From positions 608,377 to 672,376 of the forward strand of contig JAPZRO010000001.1 of NCBI GenBank assembly GCA_027531395.1: 64,000 nucleotides of DNA, given 5' to 3'. Both the position numbers and the translations under genes were made by a program. Position 1 is the first letter of the stretch. Every line of letters starts with the position of its first letter. Shown here piece by piece: positions 56,967 to 64,000 of this stretch. The DNA comes from Porphyrobacter sp. (lineage in GTDB: Bacteria > Pseudomonadota > Alphaproteobacteria > Sphingomonadales > Sphingomonadaceae). The notes beneath the pieces were generated by a model that saw nothing but the letters and a program-made list of their open reading frames with translations, made no database searches and was not told the DNA's origin.

Positions 56967-58832
56967 CTATCCTGTCTTCTTCAGCAGCCAGGAGAATTGG
57001 CCCCCGCTGCGCAATGCCAGTCCCTCGATCACCAGCTGCTCGGTGGCGTGCGGGCGGCCATCGCCGTCAACCCACAGGCTGTCTTCGGCAGACAGGGTGA
57101 TCTCGCCGGCGCCCGCCCTATCGCCGCCGAGGCGGAATTGCCAGAGCCGACCGTCGGGCAGCAGCAGGCTTGCCCCGCGTTTGTCACCCGACAATTGCAC
57201 CTCGACCCCGCGCCCGAGGTGGAAGCGGATTGCGAAGCCGATCTTGCCGCGCTTGCCCTTGTTCGAGGTGGGGATGAGGATGTCCTCGCCCGCCAGCTCG
57301 GTCCCGTCGCCGCTCAGCGTCAGGATGCGCTGGTGGGTGAGGCCGAAGCGCGCGGCGTAGCCGTCATGCGCGGCCTCGATCCGGGTCGCCTCGCGGCCAC
57401 GGCCAGCGACCTGGCGGCGTTCAAGCTCGACCGTCTCCACGCCTTTGCCGAGCTGGCCGTGGAGCAGCACTGCGGTGGAATTGGCATTGTCGAGCACCAG
57501 CGTCGAGAAGGCGGCGGTGGCGCGCAGCCCCTGACCGATGCGCGCCGGCACCTGCCCGCCCGCGAGCGCCGCGCCGCCGCAATTGACGATCACCCGTGCG
57601 GGGCCGTCGGAAAGCTCGAAGGCCAGCGTCGAGGCGCAGCCGGTGCGCACATGGCGCGCGCGCGGCGGCGGAGCGGCGTCGAACTGGAGCAGCGTGTCGC
57701 CCGCCTTGATGCGCTGATAGCCCCAGCCTGCGACCTGCGACAGCGGGCGGGTTCGCACGCCGGAAGCCTCGATCACGGCATTGACGCGGTCAGCCGGGAT
57801 CGCCGCCTGCCCCTGCCAGCTGCCGAGCGCCCCGTCGCCATGCCGCAGCGCCAGCACCGGCGGCACCAGCAGCTCGCGCATCACCTGCAAGGCGGGCGGC
57901 GGGGCGATCTCCGCCGCGTCGTAGCAGGCGATGAGATCGGTCAGCAGCCGGATCGCATCGAGCTGGGTGGCAGGACAGCGCGACAGCACGCCGCCATCCT
58001 CGCCCACCATGTCGCCGAGCGCCTTGACGAGACCGGCCTCGCCATGAAGCCGCCGGGGCTTGCCGTGGGGCAGCAACAGGCCGGCAGCGACCACGCCCGC
58101 CCAGCCTGCAACCTGCGCAAAGCCCGCACCTTCACGCGCTGCGCGCTTGTCGAGCCAGCTGGCGGTCTCGGCGATGGCGGCGAGCATCTTCGTCTTCAGG
58201 GTCTTGTCGTTGCCGGCCAGCACCAGCGGGGCGTGGACCAGCCATGCCACCAGCCTGAGGCCGGCGTGTTCGACTTCCCATGCGGGCCCCTTGCCCGGCT
58301 CGCGGTGGGCGTGGAGCCACATGGCGGTGATGCGCTCGGCCACCGGCGCAGCATCGGCGCGCGGCGCGGCGGCGGCCAGATCGGCCAGCCACGAGAAGGA
58401 ATGCAGCACCCGCTCGACCGCCGGCGCGGGCCGCGCCGAACCGGTGAAATCGAGCCCGGAGATGGGCAGACGCACGCCGTGGACGAGGAAATGTCCGGCG
58501 CGCAGGGCGGTGCCCGCCGCGCGGTCGCCGCGATTGGGGCTTTCGACCGTCGCCAGCACCCGCAGCGGCTGCGGACGACGGAACGGGGCGGCAATCGCAT
58601 GACCGGGGATGCCGAGGCGATAGGCCCAGCGGATCAGCGCCTCGCCCGGACCGCTCGGTGCGGCGATCACATCGCTCAGCGCCAGCGCGCGGCCGGTTTC
58701 CTCGGGCGACGGCGGGGCGGGAGAGACCTGCGGCTCGGCCCGTGCGGCCAGCACCAGCGAAGGGCCATCACCCACCCGCTCCACCAGCGCATCGGCGCGG
58801 CGGCCGGCAGGGGTGCGCAGCAGCGTCGCCAT
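56967..58832 (-). CDS. Heparinase II/III family protein
   Basis: [49 protein letters not shown] and C-terminal heparinase-like beta domain ([33 protein letters not shown]). Confidence 0.87.
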   Translation of the reverse strand: MATLLRTPAGRRADALVERVGDGPSLVLAARAEPQVSPAPPSPEETGRALALSDVIAAPSGPGEALIRWAYRLGIPGHAIAAPFRRPQPLRVLATVESPNRGDRAAGTALRAGHFLVHGVRLPISGLDFTGSARPAPAVERVLHSFSWLADLAAAAPRADAAPVAERITAMWLHAHREPGKGPAWEVEHAGLRLVAWLVHAPLVLAGNDKTLKTKMLAAIAETASWLDKRAAREGAGFAQVAGWAGVVAAGLLLPHGKPRRLHGEAGLVKALGDMVGEDGGVLSRCPATQLDAIRLLTDLIACYDAAEIAPPPALQVMRELLVPPVLALRHGDGALGSWQGQAAIPADRVNAVIEASGVRTRPLSQVAGWGYQRIKAGDTLLQFDAAPPPRARHVRTGCASTLAFELSDGPARVIVNCGGAALAGGQVPARIGQGLRATAAFSTLVLDNANSTAVLLHGQLGKGVETVELERRQVAGRGREATRIEAAHDGYAARFGLTHQRILTLSGDGTELAGEDILIPTSNKGKRGKIGFAIRFHLGRGVEVQLSGDKRGASLLLPDGRLWQFRLGGDRAGAGEITLSAEDSLWVDGDGRPHATEQLVIEGLALRSGGQFSWLLKKTG

Positions 58833-59494
58833 CAGCCCTGCCCCTTCAATGCGGCGATGTTGGCCGCGTAGTGATCCGGCCCGCCCTTGAACGTCGCCGA
58901 ACCGGCGACCAGCACATCGGCCCCGGCGGCAACGCATAGCTTCGCGGTTTCGGCATTGACCCCGCCGTCGACCTCGAGGTGGATGTCGCGCCCGGTGGCG
59001 TCGATCATCTTGCGGATGCGGGAAATCTTGGCGAGCTGCGAGGCGATGAAGCTCTGCCCGCCGAAACCGGGGTTGACGCTCATCACCAGCACCAGATCGA
59101 CGAGGTCCATCAGATTGTCGAGCACCTCGACCGGCGTGCCGGGATTGATCACCGCGCCCGCCTTCTTGCCGAGCGCGCGGATCGCCTGCAGCGTGCGGTG
59201 GATGTGCGGCCCGGCCTCAGGGTGGACGGTGATGATGTCCGCTCCGGCGGCGGCGAAGGCTTCGAGATAGGGATCGACCGGCGAGATCATCAGGTGGACG
59301 TCGAAGGTCTTGGCGCTGTGCGGACGCAGCGCCTTCACGACGTCGGGGCCGATGGTGATGTTGGGCACGAAATGCCCGTCCATCACGTCGATGTGGATCC
59401 AGTCCGCGCCGGCGGCGTCGATCGCGCGCACTTCCTCACCAAGCCGGGCGAAGTCGGCAGAGAGGATCGATGGCGAAATCAGCGGTGTGGGCAT
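58832..59494 (-). CDS. rpe: Ribulose-phosphate 3-epimerase
   Basis: [52 protein letters not shown] ... [14 protein letters not shown] ... EVDGGVN. Confidence 0.97.
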   Translation of the reverse strand: MPTPLISPSILSADFARLGEEVRAIDAAGADWIHIDVMDGHFVPNITIGPDVVKALRPHSAKTFDVHLMISPVDPYLEAFAAAGADIITVHPEAGPHIHRTLQAIRALGKKAGAVINPGTPVEVLDNLMDLVDLVLVMSVNPGFGGQSFIASQLAKISRIRKMIDATGRDIHLEVDGGVNAETAKLCVAAGADVLVAGSATFKGGPDHYAANIAALKGQG

Positions 59495-59740
59495 GGTGCG
59501 GCGCGAAAGCCCCTGTGCGAAGATGCACCCCTGCCAATACGGGAGCTGCGAATCGGGGGACAAGCGCGGGCGGGTCGTTTTCCACGGTGGCGGGCGGCAA
59601 TCGCGCAGAAATCCGCGATTTGCGCGTGATTAAGCCGCAATTCAGGCCGCGCCTGCCATTGCACCGCGCCAACCACAGGGCGATAAGCGGCACCGACGGG
59701 AAAACAGGCCGCGCCCCTCTCCTCTCGTTTCGCACTGGAA

Positions 59741-60277
59741 TTGCCGATGAATGCCTCTGCCCTCGCCCACCCTTTGCCGCGCCTTGCGCTGGCTGCCGGT
59801 GCCGCCGCCGTGCTCGGCCTTGGCGGTATCGCCTCGCCGCTCGCTGCGCAGACGCTGGGCGTGAAGATCGACAATGACATGAGCTTGTGCGCCCCGGGCA
59901 AGGGCCCGGCGGTGCGGCTGGAGATCAGCGGGCTCAAATCATCGAGCGGCAACCTGTTCGTGCGCACCTACCGCGCGCGGGAGAGCGACTGGCTCAAGAG
60001 CCGCCGCTATCTTCACCGCATCGACACCACGCCGCGCAAGGGCGCGATGACAGTCTGCGTCCCCCTCCCCTCGGCGGGCGACTATGCGATCGTCGTCCAG
60101 CATGACGCCAACGGCAACCGCGAGAAGGACTTCTCGAGCGACGGGGCGGGTATGTCGAACAATCCCGAGATCAACACCTTCCTCGGCATCCCCCGCGCGC
60201 CAGGGCTCGACAAGACGCGCTTCCGTGCCGGGTCGGGCGTCACCCGGATCGCGATCCAGGTGAAGTACCAGGACTAG
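59741..60277 (+). CDS. DUF2141 domain-containing secreted protein
   Basis: Signal peptide, LEISGLKSSSGNLFVRTYRA ... YAIVVQHDANGNREKDFSSDGAGMSNNPEINTFLGIPRAP. Confidence 0.82.
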   Translation: MPMNASALAHPLPRLALAAGAAAVLGLGGIASPLAAQTLGVKIDNDMSLCAPGKGPAVRLEISGLKSSSGNLFVRTYRARESDWLKSRRYLHRIDTTPRKGAMTVCVPLPSAGDYAIVVQHDANGNREKDFSSDGAGMSNNPEINTFLGIPRAPGLDKTRFRAGSGVTRIAIQVKYQD

Positions 60278-61173
60278 CTGCGGCGGTGACGCCATAGCGC
60301 CCACAGCACCTGCGGCGCGGCGAGCAGCGGATAGCGTTCGCGGAAGGGCGTCACCTCCACCGCCATGCCGGTGTGCCGCTCGATCTTCCACGCGGCATAG
60401 CGCGCCGCGCCCTCGAAGGTGGTGCTGGCCTTTACCAGGCGCAGCAGGTTGAGCGGCTTGCCCAGCCGCCGCCGCTTCGCCCACCACTTGAGGATGACGC
60501 CGCGCTGCCAGTGCGGCAGATCGGGGGTCAGCCTCTCGCCCTCCGCCTTGACGGGGATCCCGCCTGCTTCCCACGCCAGCGGCAGCAGGCCCGCGAAATG
60601 GGCGGCGTTGACGCTGAGGATATCATTCTCGCGCCCGCCCTTCTCGACCCGGAATTCGGCAGCGTAGGTGGCACGGAACAGCGCGCGCCAGTAATCCTCC
60701 GCCGTGCCGCTGTCCGGCCCGAGCGCCGCCGCCAGCCGCGCGGCGGTGGTGCAGGCGGCGCAGATCGCGGCGACAACCTCGTCCTGCGCCTCGGCATCGG
60801 CGGTCCACACCAGCGCGGAAGGCTGGACGAAGCGCGCCCAGATAGTGGTGTCAGTCAGTTCGCCCCCGGCCGCGCGGGCGAAGGTTGCCAGCCGCATGGT
60901 CGCGACCTTGGCGCGCAGGGTCAGATCCTCATGCGCGCGCTCGTGGTAGCTGACCGTCGGCCAGATCGCCGGCTCCTCGGTGCCCGGCAGCAGCACGTAG
61001 AAATCGAGCACGCCTTCAAGCGAGCCGGTGCGCCGGTTCGAGCCGTAGAACAGCACCGCGCGTGCGCCGGCGGCCGCTCCGAGTGCGGCAGCGAAGGCGG
61101 TGACTTCGGGTGTGACGGGCGCGGCCAGCTGGACCGCGATGCGCTCTGCCAGCGCGCCGGTTCCGGCGCTCAT
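60274..61173 (-). CDS. Hypothetical protein with nucleotidyltransferase-like N-terminus (FYGSN...LDFYV)
   Basis: ARAVLFYGSNRRTGSLEGVLDFYVLLPG resembles an NTase GS...D motif. Overlaps the lipid-kinase-like gene by 4 nt. Confidence 0.6.
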   Translation of the reverse strand: MSAGTGALAERIAVQLAAPVTPEVTAFAAALGAAAGARAVLFYGSNRRTGSLEGVLDFYVLLPGTEEPAIWPTVSYHERAHEDLTLRAKVATMRLATFARAAGGELTDTTIWARFVQPSALVWTADAEAQDEVVAAICAACTTAARLAAALGPDSGTAEDYWRALFRATYAAEFRVEKGGRENDILSVNAAHFAGLLPLAWEAGGIPVKAEGERLTPDLPHWQRGVILKWWAKRRRLGKPLNLLRLVKASTTFEGAARYAAWKIERHTGMAVEVTPFRERYPLLAAPQVLWALWRHRRS

Positions 61174-62210
61174 GGCCTCACAAAGGCGAGCTCCGGCCCC
61201 TGCTCGATGCGGTAATCGCCCGCCGGGAAGGCCTCCCCGTCGAGAATGAACTGATCGTCGATCGACAGCGTGAACTGGCTCGCGGCGAGCTGGTGGATGC
61301 CGCGTTCGCGCAGGCCGTTCTGGAGCTTGCCAGCCACCACCAGCGGCAGCAGCGCGGTGGTGCGGCGGGAAATCTGGTCGAGCGCCGCCAGCTTTAGCCC
61401 GCTCTTGAGGAGGCCGAAGGGGCGAATCCCGGCGGGCAGGCGTTCGAGCGTGGAGGCGAACAGGATCTGCCGCCGCTCCGGATCACCCAGCCCGCTATGC
61501 GCCATCGGCACCTCGCCAGGGCCGAGCAGAATGCGCATCCGCGCACCCTGACGCCACGGGTTCGCACGACTGGCGAACAGAGACTGCGCCAGCACCCAAG
61601 CCGTCGTCACCCCGACCGCGAGGCTGTTGAAGGCCCCGAGCTTGTGCGCGCTCTGGCCTGCGCGGGTGGCGGTGGTGAAGGCCCCCGCTCCGAGGATGAA
61701 GCCCGACACCCGCGACAGCCCGGAATCCTCGCCTAGCGCCGTCACCTCGATCGGGCGGCGCCATACCCGCCCGCCATGATCGAGCGCGGTGATCGCGTCC
61801 TGCAACGTCCAGTTGTCGGGCACCCCGAGATCGACCGTGAGCGCGTTGGTCTTGCCCTTGGGCAGCACCGCGATCGCGGGCCAGTCGTCACCGAAGATCG
61901 GACGCCCGCAGGTCAGCACGTCGCGCACCGTTCCGTCACCGCCGTTGATCACCAGCAGATCGATCCCGCGCGCGGCCAGATCGGCGAGCGCGGCGGGCAG
62001 CTGCGAACGGTCACCCGGGCGGGCAATGTGGACATGGGGCGACAGGCCGCAGTCGAAATCGGCCCCGAGATTGCGGTGGCTGCGCGGGTTGTAAATCACG
62101 CCGACGGTGGGCGCCTCGCCCGCCTTGCGCACCCTGCCCGCACGGGTCCGCGCCGCGGCAGCAGCGTCCACCCGGGGGATTTGCGCGAATTCGTAGATCG
62201 GCGTCGCCAT
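61170..62210 (-). CDS. Diacylglycerol kinase catalytic-domain family protein
   Basis: VGVIYNPRSHRN, LLVINGGDGTVRDVL, IAVLPKGKTNALTVDLG and a C-terminal DGEAFPAGDYRIEQG beta domain. Confidence 0.85.
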   Translation of the reverse strand: MATPIYEFAQIPRVDAAAAARTRAGRVRKAGEAPTVGVIYNPRSHRNLGADFDCGLSPHVHIARPGDRSQLPAALADLAARGIDLLVINGGDGTVRDVLTCGRPIFGDDWPAIAVLPKGKTNALTVDLGVPDNWTLQDAITALDHGGRVWRRPIEVTALGEDSGLSRVSGFILGAGAFTTATRAGQSAHKLGAFNSLAVGVTTAWVLAQSLFASRANPWRQGARMRILLGPGEVPMAHSGLGDPERRQILFASTLERLPAGIRPFGLLKSGLKLAALDQISRRTTALLPLVVAGKLQNGLRERGIHQLAASQFTLSIDDQFILDGEAFPAGDYRIEQGPELAFVRP

Positions 62211-62455
62211 GCCGGGGGTATAGTTGCAAGGGGCTCAAGTTTCCACTGTCATGTTACCCCGAGGCGTAACAATCGGCCCTGCGCACGACACGTTTCGACC
62301 GGCACCCGATTCTCGCCGACCAGTGGCCGGACCGCGCAGCGATCCCAGACGGAGCAGAAAATGCTTGCGTGATCGCTCACATTGCCATCATTTCGCAATC
62401 GCGCGCAGGCACGCTAATCGCCGGGGCGCGCTAGAGAACGAAAGAACAGGGTCGG

Positions 62456-63484
62456 GTGCGGCAAGGCATCACCATCGAGGATGTGGCCAAGGCCGCCGCG
62501 GTTTCGCGGCAGACCGTCTCGCGCGTGATCAATCGCAGCCCGCGCGTCAGCCCCGAGGCGCGCGCACGGGTGGAACAGGCGATCGCCGATCTCGGCTGGG
62601 TGCCGAGCCTGGCCGCCCGCAGCATGGCCGGCGGGCGCAGTCGCTTGCTGCTGGTGGTGTTCGAAGGCCCGCCGCCGGGAAGCGAGCCGGCGCTGCCGCT
62701 CGGCGACTTGCTGCTCGCCGGAACCGCCACCTGCAGCGCGCAGGGCTATCGTCTGCTGTTCGAACAGCTTGCCCCGGGCCTGTCGCCCGCCGCCGCCACC
62801 GCGCAGCTTGCCGCCACGCTCGGCGCTGCCCAGCCCGACGGGGCGATCCTGCTGCCGCCAGCCGACCGGGCAAGACCCTTGCGCGATCTGCTCGAAAGCC
62901 GTGGCATCGCCTGCGAGACGCTCCACGCCGCCGGCCATCCGCCGGGCAATCCGGGCGAGGCGGCCGCGCAGCACCTGCTCGCGCTCGGCCACCGCCAGAT
63001 CGGCTTCATCGCCGGCGCGCCCGACCCGGCGCGCACCCGCGACAATCTGGCCGGATACCGCCGCGTGCTGGCGCAGAAGGACAGCCGCGCGCACCGCCAC
63101 TTCGTCGCCGAGACCGCGACCGATCTGGCCGCCACGCTCGAACTGGCGCGCTCGTGGCTGGTGCCGACCATCCGCCCGACCGCGATCATCGCCGAGCGTG
63201 CCGCCACCGCGCTCGCCGTGCTCCACGTGGCGCGCTCGCTGAAGCTGGCGGTGCCGCGCGACCTGTCGCTGATCGCGCTTGAGGATGATCCGGCGCTGGC
63301 AGGCTCCCAGCCGCCGCTTGCCGCCCTGCACGAACCGGCGGCGGCGCTGTTTTCGGCCGCCTGCGAGCGCCTGATCGCGGCGCGCGAGGCAACGCCCGCC
63401 AGCCCGCCGGAGCCGCCCGTCATGCCGCTCACCCTCGAGCTCGCCGAACGCGCCAGTCTCGCCCGCGCGCCGCGCACGATCTGA
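62456..63484 (+). CDS. LacI family transcriptional regulator
   Basis: GTG start. ITIEDVAKAAAVSRQTVSRVINRSPRVSPEARARVEQAIADLGWVPSLAARSM and a periplasmic-binding-like effector domain. Confidence 0.92.
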   Translation: MRQGITIEDVAKAAAVSRQTVSRVINRSPRVSPEARARVEQAIADLGWVPSLAARSMAGGRSRLLLVVFEGPPPGSEPALPLGDLLLAGTATCSAQGYRLLFEQLAPGLSPAAATAQLAATLGAAQPDGAILLPPADRARPLRDLLESRGIACETLHAAGHPPGNPGEAAAQHLLALGHRQIGFIAGAPDPARTRDNLAGYRRVLAQKDSRAHRHFVAETATDLAATLELARSWLVPTIRPTAIIAERAATALAVLHVARSLKLAVPRDLSLIALEDDPALAGSQPPLAALHEPAAALFSAACERLIAAREATPASPPEPPVMPLTLELAERASLARAPRTI

Positions 63485-63498
63485 CCCGCCCCGCCCGC

Positions 63499-64000
63499 AT
63501 GTCCGCCCCGATCCTCTTCATCACCCGCAAATGGGCCCCCGCAAGCGGCGGGATGGAGACCTATTCGATGCGCCTGACCGAGGCGCTCGCCACGCACGCG
63601 CCGGTCGAGACCATTGCCCTGCGCGGGCAGGACAATGCCATGCCGCCGACCGCGCTGGCGCTGCTGCTGTTCCCCTTCACGGTGATCGCCGCCGCTCTGC
63701 GCCGCAGCGCGCCGCCGCGCGTGATCCATCTTGGCGACATGGCGCTGTGGCCGCTCGGCCTGCTGGTGCTGGTCTGGCCCGAGACGGCGCTGGTGATCTC
63801 GGCGCATGGCACCGATGTTGCCTATCATCGCCGCGGCGGGGTGAAGGGGCGGCTCTACGGCGCCTATCTGCGCACCGGCGCGCGGCTGCTGGGCGGGCGC
63901 ATGACCGTGATCGCCAATTCGCGGGCGACGCGCGACGTCACGGCGGAGACCGGCTGGCGGCGGATCGCCGTCGTGCCGCTGGCGAGCGACTTTGCCGACA
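63499..64000 (+). CDS. Glycosyltransferase (GT4-like), N-terminal part, truncated by window end
   Basis: MSAPILFITRKWAPASGGMETYSMRLTEALA ... VISAHGTDVAYHRRG ... MTVIANSRATRDVTAE. Confidence 0.87.
   Translation, partial: MSAPILFITRKWAPASGGMETYSMRLTEALATHAPVETIALRGQDNAMPPTALALLLFPFTVIAAALRRSAPPRVIHLGDMALWPLGLLVLVWPETALVISAHGTDVAYHRRGGVKGRLYGAYLRTGARLLGGRMTVIANSRATRDVTAETGWRRIAVVPLASDFAD

Noticed and set aside
59599-59620. AATCGCG-N8-CGCGATT inverted repeat between rpe and the DUF2141 gene
   Set aside because: Real 7-bp arms but no supporting context (no second site, no adjacent regulator); expected by chance at some frequency in 64 kb.
62381-62399. ATTGC-N9-GCAAT upstream of the LacI regulator as its operator
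   Set aside because: Arms only 5 bp and no second site; LacI operators normally are tighter palindromes with a central CG.

Overview
GC-rich bacterial chromosomal segment, most likely from an alphaproteobacterium of the Sphingomonadales/Erythrobacteraceae type. That placement is inferred from protein content and codon style; no database search was run. The window is mostly housekeeping and metabolic genes: gltB/gltD, a HAD hydrolase, murA, galU, a P450 plus acyl-CoA synthetase pair, glnE, thrS, a large NAD-glutamate dehydrogenase, queG, an ABC-2 transporter, a CYP153-like P450, msrB, tRNA-Leu(UAA), a Kef-type antiporter, ihfB, a POT transporter, tandem amidohydrolases, an HxlR regulator with a thioesterase, an mlaA-like gene, dxs, a Fur/Zur regulator, msrA, purH, heparinase II/III, rpe, a lipid-kinase-like pair, a LacI regulator and a glycosyltransferase. 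I saw no phage, IS element, CRISPR array or defence island. The most interesting signals are non-coding or sub-ORF-threshold. (1) Upstream of thrS there is a 24-codon leader ORF, MAKLLATTTTTTTRTTIRGRRRAG, with a near-consensus promoter and mutually exclusive 1:2 / 2:3 / 3:4 stems, i.e. the layout of a threonine attenuator controlling a tRNA synthetase. (2) Downstream of purH there are two tandem copies of a ~105-nt element whose helices differ by compensatory substitutions. (3) A 144-bp concentric imperfect palindrome lies between HAD and murA. (4) A ~22-bp hairpin sequesters the Shine-Dalgarno of an amidohydrolase gene. (5) Two identical-architecture GTCTG-N5-CAGAC operators lie between an hxlR-type regulator and a thioesterase. 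All calls come from reading the sequence and the supplied ORF track only.
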